DNA of 64,000 nucleotides from Rhodospirillaceae bacterium (GTDB lineage Bacteria > Pseudomonadota > Alphaproteobacteria > Rhodospirillales > UBA2165): the NCBI GenBank assembly GCA_018649725.1, contig JABIHH010000016.1, forward strand, positions 35,415 to 99,414, written 5' to 3'. Positions 26,056 through 34,940 of the stretch are shown one piece after another (the stretch's first letter is position 1; every line of letters begins with the position of its first letter). Under the pieces are notes generated by a model. That model had not been told where the DNA came from. It worked only from the letters and a program-made list of their open reading frames with translations, and made no database searches. Position numbers and translations under genes: made by a program.

Positions 26056-28719
26056 TTAGAAATTCAACGATATATCGCGGTGGAAAGACTGACAGACAGC
26101 GATTTCAGCTGCTTGTTCTGAAGTTAGTCTTTCCTGCTGGCGTAGGCCGATCGAGTTTTTAATCGCATCATCATAGACAATCAAGCCGGGCAGCAATTCA
26201 TCTGCGGCCCGCTTACGCCAATTAATCTCTGAGCGATAAAGGCTCAAACCGGCTTGCAGTTCCCGCAAAGATTTACGCGGGTCAGGATTGCGCCCGCTCA
26301 AACTGCGTCGTGCCCGTGAAATTTTAGAACGAATATCACTTGCCCCGGCGATTTTGCCCAATGCCTTTTCAATTTTTCGAACCGCCGCGATGGCTTCAGT
26401 TTTAGCAGCTTTCGAATGGGCTGAGCCAACCATGCCCTCCAATTTGTCAACTTGATTGCCCAAGGCAGCAAGCTTCGTGCCGTCAGAGATTTCCTTTCTC
26501 AGAACGGGGAGCGGCTCATAAGCCGCATCGACATTGCTGCGATACGCTCGGCGTGCTTTAGATTCAGCACCTGCCAATTCAAGATATTTAGCGCGCGCGG
26601 ATTTCCAGCCGGCCGGCACTTGAGCGTCATATTCAGCCTTTTCAGCTTTAAGCTCGGCTATTTTACTCGAGATCGAGCTGGTATCATTGTTATTTCGGGA
26701 TAATCGCCGCGCCTCTTTCTCCAGGTCTTTAATTTTAACGCCGATACGTCGAGCACGTGTTTGAATATTACGCGACTCGATATGAATAGGACGGTATTCC
26801 GGGATATAGCTTTGCAGGGCGGCATCTGCATTGCGGGTCGCTGCAACCAAGTCAAAAGTTTTACCTGCGGAACCGAAGGATGCAGATAGAGTGCCTTTGT
26901 GTTTCTCAGGCAAGTAGCTGGTATCCAGGGTTCTGGCTTGTGCAATAGCTGATCTCAACCGATCACTATTACGGTCATAATCGGCGAACAAATATTCCTC
27001 GACACAAACCTGGAGGCGGGGATTGATTGGCGGCGGTGCCGTATCTGCGGTCAAATTCACCCGGTTTGGTAAATAGTTCACTAAGGAAGGATAAAATCCA
27101 ACAATCGCGAGCCCGATCAGTTGCAGGATAATAAAGGGGATGACGCCTTTATACATTTGAATGGTTGTGATCGCCTTTGAAGCAACGCCGCGCAGATAAA
27201 ATAGCGCAAAGCCAAATGGCGGCGTTAAAAAGGATGTCTGCATGTTAACGCCGATCATAACGCCAAGCCATACACCAGTTATATTTGCCGAAGGATCAGC
27301 CAGTAAAATTGGCGCGATAATCGGGACCACCACCACAGCAATCTCGATGAAATCCAGAAAAAATCCTAAGAGGAAAATCACCGCCATAACGACAATAAAT
27401 TTTGTCGCAAAACCACCTGGTAGGCCGGCTAGAAAATCTTTGACGAGTTCTTCGCCGCCAAAGGCTCTGAACGCGGCTGTGAGCATTGCTGCACCCAGCA
27501 ATATGATAAAGACCAGCGATGTCGTCTTGGCTGTTTCAACCATGACGTAGTTCAAGGTGCCTTCAATTTTGTGCGCGCGCCAACCGCTCCAAAAGAGGCC
27601 AGTTAGGAAAACCACAACGACCATGATGGCGACGGCAATGACGATGCCATCCTCTGTCGTCTTAATGCTTTTCACATTTATATCGAAATGGGTCACCATC
27701 CAGCCCAGGATCGCCAGCGAGAGGAGGATCAAAAGTAACGGTGTAAAGGCGTGCTTTTCGCCTTCTTTCAGTCGGTAGCCCGCCATGACCATAGCGCCCA
27801 CGGCACCGATGGCACCGGCTTGATTAACGGTTGCGATGCCCAGAATAATGGAGCCCAGGACCGTGAATATCAAAACCAGCGGCGGCACTAAAACCAGGAA
27901 GACGCGTTTGAAAAAGCTTAAATCATATTTACCTTCGAAAGGTACGGGAGGGGCTGAGTCTTTTTTAACTAGGGCAACGAAAAGGATATAAACCATGTAG
28001 AGGCCAACCAAGATTAGACCTGGAATCAGCGCCCCTAGGAACATTTCGCCGGCGCTTGTAGATGTTAAATCAAACTCGGTTGGCAGTGAAAAAGAGCCGG
28101 TCGCATCCTTAAATTCTGCCTTACGGATGGTCGCGGCCCGGTCCGTAGCACTTGATAGTTGATCGGCCAAAATAATTAGCACGATTGAAGGAGGGATGAT
28201 TTGGCCAAGCGTGCCTGAGGCCGCAATAGTTCCGGTTGCCAGAGGGGCATCGTATTTGGCGCGCATCATGACCGGTAAGGAAATTAGGCCCATGGCAATG
28301 ACGGTGGCGCCTACAATACCCGTTGTCGCCGCCAAGAGGGCCCCCACAAAAACCACGGCAATACCGAGCCCCCCTGGAACCGGCCCAAATAACTGCGCCA
28401 TAGTGATTAAAAGATCTTCGGCAACTTTCGAGCGTTGGAGCATCAGCCCCATGAAAATAAACAATGGAATGGCGATCAGGGTATCTCGTTCGACCTCGAA
28501 ATAAATCCCGCGGAAATTGGTTATGGCGGCATTAAACCATTGTAGCGCATCGCCTTGGGAGAAATAGGCACCGGATTCGCCAGCAAATAACATCCCGGAA
28601 ATTGAAGCCAATAAGATCGTAATGATTGCAGAGCCCGGTAGGGCAAAAGCCACGGGATAGCCGGATGCCAAAGCAGCAATCAAAAGAATAAGGAGAATGG
28701 CTAGAAAAAAAGTTTCCAT
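26056..28719 (-). CDS. TRAP transporter large permease (DctM) with long C-terminal extension
   Basis: 887 residues, against about 430-640 for typical DctM. Residues 1 to about 545 are the membrane part: AFALPGSAIITILLAS, AIPLFIFMGLMLQRS, ATTGIVGATVIAMGLISLP and GVNMQTSFLTPPFGFALFYL are DctM signatures. The last 340 residues are hydrophilic and rich in Lys/Arg/Glu/Ala heptads, probably coiled coil, with no catalytic motif seen. It forms the sodium-coupled channel of the transporter whose dctQ and dctP lie upstream on the same strand. Substrate is unknown; the binding protein suggests an oxo or organic acid. Confidence 0.9.
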   Translation of the reverse strand: METFFLAILLILLIAALASGYPVAFALPGSAIITILLASISGMLFAGESGAYFSQGDALQWFNAAITNFRGIYFEVERDTLIAIPLFIFMGLMLQRSKVAEDLLITMAQLFGPVPGGLGIAVVFVGALLAATTGIVGATVIAMGLISLPVMMRAKYDAPLATGTIAASGTLGQIIPPSIVLIILADQLSSATDRAATIRKAEFKDATGSFSLPTEFDLTSTSAGEMFLGALIPGLILVGLYMVYILFVALVKKDSAPPVPFEGKYDLSFFKRVFLVLVPPLVLIFTVLGSIILGIATVNQAGAIGAVGAMVMAGYRLKEGEKHAFTPLLLILLSLAILGWMVTHFDINVKSIKTTEDGIVIAVAIMVVVVFLTGLFWSGWRAHKIEGTLNYVMVETAKTTSLVFIILLGAAMLTAAFRAFGGEELVKDFLAGLPGGFATKFIVVMAVIFLLGFFLDFIEIAVVVVPIIAPILLADPSANITGVWLGVMIGVNMQTSFLTPPFGFALFYLRGVASKAITTIQMYKGVIPFIILQLIGLAIVGFYPSLVNYLPNRVNLTADTAPPPINPRLQVCVEEYLFADYDRNSDRLRSAIAQARTLDTSYLPEKHKGTLSASFGSAGKTFDLVAATRNADAALQSYIPEYRPIHIESRNIQTRARRIGVKIKDLEKEARRLSRNNNDTSSISSKIAELKAEKAEYDAQVPAGWKSARAKYLELAGAESKARRAYRSNVDAAYEPLPVLRKEISDGTKLAALGNQVDKLEGMVGSAHSKAAKTEAIAAVRKIEKALGKIAGASDIRSKISRARRSLSGRNPDPRKSLRELQAGLSLYRSEINWRKRAADELLPGLIVYDDAIKNSIGLRQQERLTSEQAAEIAVCQSFHRDISLNF

Positions 28720-28746
28720 AATTAAGTCGAACTACCTATCCAAAAA

Positions 28747-29760
28747 TCATAATACGAGATGTTCATCATGCGAATGTGCACCCGGTTCACGTATCAATAT
28801 TGCAGCGTTACTCAGGAAATAACTGGCAAATTGGATCATCATGCTCAAGGCATAGACCAATAGAAAACCAGCCATAAGATATTTTACATATAGTCCATAA
28901 CCACTTTGGCTGATCTCAAAGGTGAGCAGGGGAGCATTTATCAAATTTGATTTATCCCACAGACCGCGCGTCAGGATAATCCAGCACAGCGGTAGGCCAA
29001 GGAGAAGAGTGCCGATGACATTGGACCAGGCTTTACCGCGCTCGCTGAATCCGGTGTAGAGAATATCGACACGTACATGACCTTCCTCGATCAATGTATA
29101 CGCACTGGCAAAGAGGAAAAGGGCGGCATACCAAAAGCGGACGAGATCGCCCATAAAGGCCTGCTCATAGGAAAAAATAAACCGCGTGATCACGATCATA
29201 AGCTCAGCAATAACAATCAAAAGTGCGAGCCAAATGAAACCTAGAGTACGGGTGAAGTAACCGATGACAAAGGACAGCAGAAGCAATGGAAAGTGAATAT
29301 ACGCTCCTCGGTAAGCAGAACGTCCGAGTTCTTTTGCAAATTCCTCACCAACGGTTTGGACGAGCAATCCTTCAACACGTAAAAAGGAAATCGCCATGTC
29401 AACGATGCCGATGAACAACACAGCCCAAAAAGCCGAACGAATAATAAATTTGACGATGGCGTCCAAAAATTCGGAATCTTTTATAAGCGTTCGCTCCTGT
29501 GACCGCGTGACGAAAAAAGCGATAAGCGCTACCGCGCCAACATAAAACAACACCTGCAACCATCCTAAAAGGGGGAGATTACCTGCCAGCGGATTGCGCA
29601 ATGGCTCTAAGCCAAACCAGCCAAGATCGGCAAAAAGGATATTGGTACCCGGCCAGTCCAGCCAAAAAATCAGGAAATTATTGGCAACATACACCACACT
29701 TAACGCCGCCATGGAAAGTGCGGCGATTCTTAAGTAAACAGGTAATGAACTATTCTGCAT
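28747..29760 (-). CDS. TRAP transporter small permease (DctQ), N-terminally extended
   Basis: 337 residues, roughly twice the usual DctQ. The DctQ core with four helices lies in the C-terminal half, including RFWYAALFLFASAYTLIEEG and HVRVDILYTGF. The first 160 residues add about four transmembrane segments. Larger DctQ subunits of this type are, from memory, found in the mannitol/chloroaromatic (COG4665-like) TRAP group. dctM starts 27 bases after its stop. Confidence 0.88.
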   Translation of the reverse strand: MQNSSLPVYLRIAALSMAALSVVYVANNFLIFWLDWPGTNILFADLGWFGLEPLRNPLAGNLPLLGWLQVLFYVGAVALIAFFVTRSQERTLIKDSEFLDAIVKFIIRSAFWAVLFIGIVDMAISFLRVEGLLVQTVGEEFAKELGRSAYRGAYIHFPLLLLSFVIGYFTRTLGFIWLALLIVIAELMIVITRFIFSYEQAFMGDLVRFWYAALFLFASAYTLIEEGHVRVDILYTGFSERGKAWSNVIGTLLLGLPLCWIILTRGLWDKSNLINAPLLTFEISQSGYGLYVKYLMAGFLLVYALSMMIQFASYFLSNAAILIREPGAHSHDEHLVL

Positions 29761-29828
29761 GGCGATTGAAACTATACTACGTAAAGTCCGAAATGCTGGA
29801 ATTTTAGAAAAACATATCTGAATGAAAA

Positions 29829-29851
29829 CAACGGAGCCATCGGCTCCGTTG
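29829..29851 (-). terminator. Hairpin between dctP and dctQ
   Basis: CAACGGAGCC-ATC-GGCTCCGTTG, a perfect 10-bp stem with a 3-base loop, followed on the minus strand by TTTTC. It lies after the dctP stop and 68 bases before dctQ. It likely acts as a partial terminator or 3'-end stabiliser that keeps binding protein in excess over the membrane subunits. Confidence 0.65.
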
Positions 29852-29875
29852 TCTCATTAAAACACCGTCTCTTAG

Positions 29876-31024
29876 TTAAACACCAAGAACGCGATTTCGC
29901 TGCGCTACATAGGCCTGATCGGAAATCTTAGACCATGCGCCCAGATTAGCCCGCGCTTTTAAGAAGCTTTCGTGAATTTCATTCGAAAGCGCAGAGTGCT
30001 GGCGAACGGTCTCGAACACTTCTTTTGAAGCCGAACCAAAGCTATCATAAATATCATCGTTAAATTTACGCAATTTGACGCCTTGGTTTTTCACCAAATC
30101 AGTCAAAGCCTCACCGCTTTTCGCGTTAAACTCAGACATCATGACATCATTTTCCATGCTGGTAGCCGCCTCAAGAACCGCTTGATCTGTCTTTGAAAGA
30201 TCAGCCCACCATTTTGCATTCATGCCAAACGCCAACATGGAACCCGGCTCATGCATTCCTGGATAATAGTAAAATTTAGCGGCTTCATAGAACTTCATAA
30301 AGCGGTCATTCCAAGGACCAACCCACTCGGTTGCATCAATCGCACCGGAAACCAAGTTTTCATAAATTTGGCCGCCTGGAACAGAAATTGGCGACGCACC
30401 CAATTTAGCCATGACATCGCCGCCAAGACCAGGAATACGCATCTTTAAACCTTTGAGGTCATCAGAAGAATTGATTTCTTTTCTAAACCAACCACCCATC
30501 TGCACGCCAGTATTACCGCACATCAGGCCTTTGAGGCCAAATGAATCACCCAATTTATCCCATAGTTGTTGGCCGCCACCAAAGCGGATCCACGCATTCA
30601 TTTCGGTATAAGTTAGCCCGAATGGAACAGCCGTAAAGTAAGCCCAACCTGGATGCTTACCTTTCCAGTAATAATCGGCAGCGTGATAGGCCTGTGCATT
30701 ACCATTGGCAACTTCATCAAAAGAGGCAAAAGCACCAACACGCTCTTTAGCTGCAAAGTAATTTACTTTAATGCGACCTTCGGAGAGCGTTTCAATGCGC
30801 GCTGCAGCTCGTTGAGCGCCGGTACCCAAACCTGGGAAATCCCGCGGCCATGTCGACACCACGTTCATTTCGATACGCTTCTTTACAATAGCAGGTGCGG
30901 CTGGTTTCGCGGCTTTCGCCATTTCTTTTTTCTTTTCGCCTTTGCTGAGCATAACAGCTCCTGCACCGACGACAGCACCGCCCACAGCTATGGCGGCATT
31001 TTTCAATAAATCACGTCTTTCCAT
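29876..31024 (-). CDS. TRAP transporter substrate-binding protein (DctP/TakP-like)
   Basis: 382 residues. The N-terminus has a twin-arginine type signal (ERRDLLKNAAIAVGGAVVGAG), so export folded by Tat is likely, followed by an Ala/Lys/Pro-rich linker and the mature domain from about residue 50. DATEWVGPWNDRFMKFYEAA and YYYPGMHEPG match the TakP-type subgroup that binds alpha-keto acids or related carboxylates. It is the promoter-proximal gene of the dctPQM operon. The exact ligand cannot be assigned. Confidence 0.9.
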   Translation of the reverse strand: MERRDLLKNAAIAVGGAVVGAGAVMLSKGEKKKEMAKAAKPAAPAIVKKRIEMNVVSTWPRDFPGLGTGAQRAAARIETLSEGRIKVNYFAAKERVGAFASFDEVANGNAQAYHAADYYWKGKHPGWAYFTAVPFGLTYTEMNAWIRFGGGQQLWDKLGDSFGLKGLMCGNTGVQMGGWFRKEINSSDDLKGLKMRIPGLGGDVMAKLGASPISVPGGQIYENLVSGAIDATEWVGPWNDRFMKFYEAAKFYYYPGMHEPGSMLAFGMNAKWWADLSKTDQAVLEAATSMENDVMMSEFNAKSGEALTDLVKNQGVKLRKFNDDIYDSFGSASKEVFETVRQHSALSNEIHESFLKARANLGAWSKISDQAYVAQRNRVLGV

Positions 31025-31187
31025 CTAAAGTCTCCCAAAGAATATGAATAACAAGGTCCTGTTTAATCGCCCTGATTTTTTAATCGTGACAGGTGCGAGT
31101 ATTACAAAATTCAGTATAGGGAGTTTTAGAAATGGCGCAACTAGGGAACGAAAAATTGAAGAGATTCTTTGTCGGGATATCAGATGG

Positions 31188-31934
31188 TTAGAGGCTATCC
31201 GAAAGGATCTTATCTTTATCAAATTCCTTCCAGCCATCCATGGCAAAATACTCCAACGGTGGAAATTTATCTTTGTAAGCCATTTTCTGACTGCCACCGA
31301 TCCAATAGCCGAGATACACATAGGGCAACCCAAGCTGTTTCGCACGCTCGATCAGCCACAAAATCATAAATGTTCCGAGACTGTTTTTCTGATATTCGGG
31401 ATCGAAAAAGCTATAAACTGCGGATAATCCGTCCGCCATAATATCGACCAGACAACCACCGATCATATAACCATCTTCATCGTAGAATTCTACCAGCGAC
31501 GTTATAACCGGCGTTTCCTCAACTAAGGACTGATAATCGTAGAAATCCATGGTCGCCATATCGCCGCCATTGTGACGAGATTCTTGATAGAGCGTGAATA
31601 ATTTATACTGCTCTATTGTTGCCCGGGCGGGTTTTTCTTCGGCCGTAATATTTTCATTTAACCTAAGGACGCGACGTTGGGAGGTCGAAGGTTTAAACTC
31701 GTCAACCACAGTCCTAACGGCCAGGCAAGCCGAACAGTCGTGGCACATTGGTGTGTAGACCAGACTGTGGCTCCGCCGAAAGCCCACGCGGGATAAGGTG
31801 TCATGAAGAGATGTCGAATCTATCCCGGATAGTTCGGTCACCATGCGCCGTTCAGTTTTATCTTCGAGGTAAGGGCAGGGCAGAGGTGCCGTTATAAAAA
31901 AGGCGGTCGGTCTTTGAGTTAAATTATGCTTCAT
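31188..31934 (-). CDS. bpt: Aspartate/glutamate leucyltransferase (bacterial protein transferase)
   Basis: 248 residues of the ATE/Bpt family. CPYLEDKTERRMVTEL near the start and PMCHDCSACLAVR with its conserved cysteines begin the N-terminal domain; the GNAT-like C-terminal half has YDEDGYMIGGCLVDIMADG and YVYLGYWIGGSQKMAYK. It adds Leu to N-terminal Asp/Glu, marking proteins for ClpAP in the N-end rule pathway. ATG 31934 overlaps the end of the RDD gene; the frame continues to 31964. Confidence 0.92.
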   Translation of the reverse strand: MKHNLTQRPTAFFITAPLPCPYLEDKTERRMVTELSGIDSTSLHDTLSRVGFRRSHSLVYTPMCHDCSACLAVRTVVDEFKPSTSQRRVLRLNENITAEEKPARATIEQYKLFTLYQESRHNGGDMATMDFYDYQSLVEETPVITSLVEFYDEDGYMIGGCLVDIMADGLSAVYSFFDPEYQKNSLGTFMILWLIERAKQLGLPYVYLGYWIGGSQKMAYKDKFPPLEYFAMDGWKEFDKDKILSDSL

Positions 31935-32484
31935 TCGATTTTTGATCCACCGCCAGTTCAGCAATCCGTTTGGCAGAGACTAGCGCATCTAACTTGTTGA
32001 CGACAACCGTTCCTGAGAAATAATCATGCAGGCATCGTCGGGAATTGCCAAAAAAGGCGATCAGTAAAATCAACCATGCTGTTAAGGCGATTGAACCATA
32101 GAACAAAACCGTCAGCACCGCGGCTTGAGAATAATCGGGAGAGCCACCAATCCAGCGACGGACTTCGATATCCATAATCTGCATGCCGATTGTTGCTGAA
32201 TTTGGGCCGCCGATAAAGAAGGTGTGATAGGCAAAGGGAATAATAAAAATAACGATACCCATAAGGCCAAAGGTCAGCCCCAGGGTAACGATCCCCAAAA
32301 TACCGAGACCAACCCAGACAAATCCAACGATGACGCTTATAATTAGGGCGTCAATGATATAAGCTGCAACGCGCTTGAAAATGAGACCGATATAGAGTTC
32401 GGGGTGAATTAAGGGATCAACATCCGGATCAACAGCGCCAATTGGCCGTTTTGTCTCGTTAGGATTTAGCGTAAAATTGACCAA
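31924..32484 (-). CDS. RDD family membrane protein
   Basis: 186 residues with three or four transmembrane segments. FKRVAAYIIDALIISVIVG has the RDD-family Arg and Asp pattern, and QMIDIEVRR precedes the last helices. Function unknown; some relatives are linked to ion exchange or protein-membrane attachment. TTG start with AAGGAG seven bases upstream. Overlaps bpt by 11 bases, implying a shared transcript. Confidence 0.85.
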   Translation of the reverse strand: MVNFTLNPNETKRPIGAVDPDVDPLIHPELYIGLIFKRVAAYIIDALIISVIVGFVWVGLGILGIVTLGLTFGLMGIVIFIIPFAYHTFFIGGPNSATIGMQIMDIEVRRWIGGSPDYSQAAVLTVLFYGSIALTAWLILLIAFFGNSRRCLHDYFSGTVVVNKLDALVSAKRIAELAVDQKSNEA

Positions 32485-32577
32485 TGCTGTACTCCTTGAT
32501 CGACTACCTATAAATCTCTTAGATACTAAATAGGGTTAAATTTTGACAGCGCCAGCCCTAAATCCGAAATCAATCCT

Positions 32578-33765
32578 TTAACGCCGTAAAATCAAACCCC
32601 GTATGCCGCCGCTATTACCATTATCTCTTTTCGGTGTTGGTGGTGGTAGAGCACCGCCCGTGCTTGGCGCAGGTACCGCACCGCTACTTGCTGGAGGCGC
32701 AGGTGTTGCACCGCTACTTGTCGGAGAAGCCGGTGACTCAGCAGGTGGAGTGGTCGTTGGAACAGCAGGTTCAGGCTGATTGCCAATTCGATCCGCATCA
32801 TCGCGATTTCTCAAAATAGCATCGGGATTTGAATCAGCACCAACATCTGGATTTTTACCGGTACCCCGTAACATCACAATACTCAACCGCCTGTTTTGTG
32901 GATCCTTTGGCTTATCCTTTAACAACAGTTCAGTCGATGATTTACCGACAACACGAGAGAGGCGTTCTTCGCTCAAGCCAAGATCCAGAAGAATTCGGCG
33001 AGCCGAATTAGCGCGATCAACCGAAAGTTCCCAGTTGGTATAATCTCCGCCCGAGCCAAACTTAACCGCATCGGTGTGTCCGCTAATTGAAATTTTTTGG
33101 GTAAGCTTATCGACAACAATTTTGACCAATTTTAAAAGCTCTACAGCGCGAGGGAGCGGCGCCGGACTGCCACTTTGAAACAGTGGCAGTCCTTTTTGGT
33201 CAACAATTTGAATTCTTAGTCCCTCGGCGGTATTGTCAACGAGCAGACTTTTCTTAAGTTCTTCTAGCGCGGCAGTTTGTGAAAGAGCTTTTTCAAGTTC
33301 TTGCTTGGCTTCATCAAACTGCTTTTCCTCAGCTTTTTTAAGTTGTTCCTTAGAGGCCTCTTCTTTGCTTTGCTCGGGTGGTGCATCGGCAGCGCTTTCG
33401 CCGCCAAGACCGGTTTTTGGCGGAGGCAAAGCTAAGCTGACTGTAGGTTTGGCGCGCGCACTGACTTCTGAGCCTTCTTCGCTCATGGTCTGGCCGCCGA
33501 GAATACCACCGGCACCACTGGTTGTTGCTGACACACTGGCTGGCGCAAAATAGTTTGAGATACCTTCAAGTTGCTCTTGAGTGACCGAGTTCAAAAGCCA
33601 CAGCAATAGAAAGAAGGCCATCATCGCGGTCACAAAGTCGGCATAGGCAATCTTCCAGGCACCACCATGAGCACCGCCCTCGACTTTCTTGATGCGCTTG
33701 ATAAAGACGGCACCGCCTAAGGCACCCCCACCGGCCTCTGCGCCACCGCCGCCTTCTTCAGCCAT
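32578..33765 (-). CDS. motB: Flagellar motor stator protein MotB
   Basis: 395 residues. A short basic N-terminus and one transmembrane helix carry the proton-binding Asp in AYADFVTAMMAFFLLLWLL (about residue 40). A charged and Ala/Glu-rich linker leads to an OmpA-like peptidoglycan-binding domain (about 205-310) with ISGHTDAVKFG and LSVDRANSARRIL. The tail of 80 residues is Pro/Ala/Thr-rich. Stator subunit with MotA. 46 bases after motA. Confidence 0.93.
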   Translation of the reverse strand: MAEEGGGGAEAGGGALGGAVFIKRIKKVEGGAHGGAWKIAYADFVTAMMAFFLLLWLLNSVTQEQLEGISNYFAPASVSATTSGAGGILGGQTMSEEGSEVSARAKPTVSLALPPPKTGLGGESAADAPPEQSKEEASKEQLKKAEEKQFDEAKQELEKALSQTAALEELKKSLLVDNTAEGLRIQIVDQKGLPLFQSGSPAPLPRAVELLKLVKIVVDKLTQKISISGHTDAVKFGSGGDYTNWELSVDRANSARRILLDLGLSEERLSRVVGKSSTELLLKDKPKDPQNRRLSIVMLRGTGKNPDVGADSNPDAILRNRDDADRIGNQPEPAVPTTTPPAESPASPTSSGATPAPPASSGAVPAPSTGGALPPPTPKRDNGNSGGIRGLILRR

Positions 33766-33811
33766 TAGTGATTAACTCCAACATGATACGAAATATCCAA
33801 ATTGCACAAAT

Positions 33812-34675
33812 TTAAGTATCAGGAGGTATGTTTTGGATCTGCTCTTCAACTTCAGCAAAACTCGGACGTACATCCGATCCTAATACTTTGCGAGCAAACT
33901 CAACTGACACTTGAGGAGCATAACCCTGCATATGGGCAACAACGCCGACTTTAATACATTCCATATATTTAGAATCTGCGGCAAAAGTCTTGCCGAGCGA
34001 AGATGCCATTGGGCTCACCAGACCATAAGATATCAAAATACCAAAGAAGGTTCCAACCAGAGCACCACCGATAAGGTGACCCAAAACTTCAGGCGGCTCG
34101 GTGATCGAACCCATGGTGTGAATAACACCTAACACAGCGGCCACAATTCCAAGAGCCGGGAAGGCCTGCCCCATATCATCCATCGCGTGGGCGATTAAAT
34201 GGTCTTCGGCATGGTGGGTTTCCAATTCCTGATCCATCACGGCTTCCACTTCGTGCGAGGTACTGGCGCCAAGGGTCAATAATCGCAAATAGTCACAGAG
34301 AAACTCTACCGCATGGTGATCATCGGCAAAGCCAGGAAACTTTGAGAATAGAGAACTGTCCTCTGGCTTTTCAACATGGCTTTCAAGGGCAAGGTCACCT
34401 TTACTTTTTGCCAATCTAAAAACTGAATAAAGCACGCTGAGAAGCTCAAGATAGCTGTCTTTATTATACTTCGTACCTTTGAGAATTTTACCAAATGATC
34501 CGGCGACACCCGATATAACGGATTTGGGGTTACCAATGACAAACTGCCCGATTGCAGAACCACCAATAATCACAAATTCGAAGGGCTGCCACAGCACGTC
34601 GAGGTGTCCGCCAAGGGCGACAAAACCGCCAAGCACACTTCCGAAAACAACCACAAAACCGATGATGAAAAACAT
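33812..34675 (-). CDS. motA: Flagellar motor stator protein MotA
   Basis: 287 residues with four transmembrane helices. The first two are N-terminal, a charged cytoplasmic loop follows (about 55-165, containing the torque-transmitting region), and the C-terminal pair contains AFPALGIVAAVLGVIHTMG and LIGGALVGTFFGILISYG. It forms the ion channel with MotB. No other flagellar structural gene is adjacent. The 265 bases before it (34676-34940) are AT-rich and must hold the motAB promoter; no sigma-28 or sigma-54 box could be called. Confidence 0.95.
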   Translation of the reverse strand: MFFIIGFVVVFGSVLGGFVALGGHLDVLWQPFEFVIIGGSAIGQFVIGNPKSVISGVAGSFGKILKGTKYNKDSYLELLSVLYSVFRLAKSKGDLALESHVEKPEDSSLFSKFPGFADDHHAVEFLCDYLRLLTLGASTSHEVEAVMDQELETHHAEDHLIAHAMDDMGQAFPALGIVAAVLGVIHTMGSITEPPEVLGHLIGGALVGTFFGILISYGLVSPMASSLGKTFAADSKYMECIKVGVVAHMQGYAPQVSVEFARKVLGSDVRPSFAEVEEQIQNIPPDT

Positions 34676-34940
34676 TAAATAACCTCAAATCCCGTATTCT
34701 TATTTTTTTTTAGTTAGCCCTTAAAATAAAATAAAATCTATGCAAAAAAAAATCAACCTTGGTGGAAAAAATATAAATCCTGCAAATAAAGAAGATACCG
34801 AAACAAAATTTGATATCAAGAGGCCATTTAACCAATATGCCCATGCTTGGTCAGAAAACAATCTATTTGTCGATATTTTGCCCTAAATCAGTTAAATTCT
34901 ATATCCATTAAACTCATTTTCAGCCAGAGAGAGCGAACGC

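Noticed and set aside
31044..31427. 127-residue plus-strand frame over the bpt 3' end and the gap before dctP
   Set aside because: Most of it is antisense to bpt, no ribosome-binding site and no motif. The 163-base gap 31025-31187 itself shows nothing I can name.
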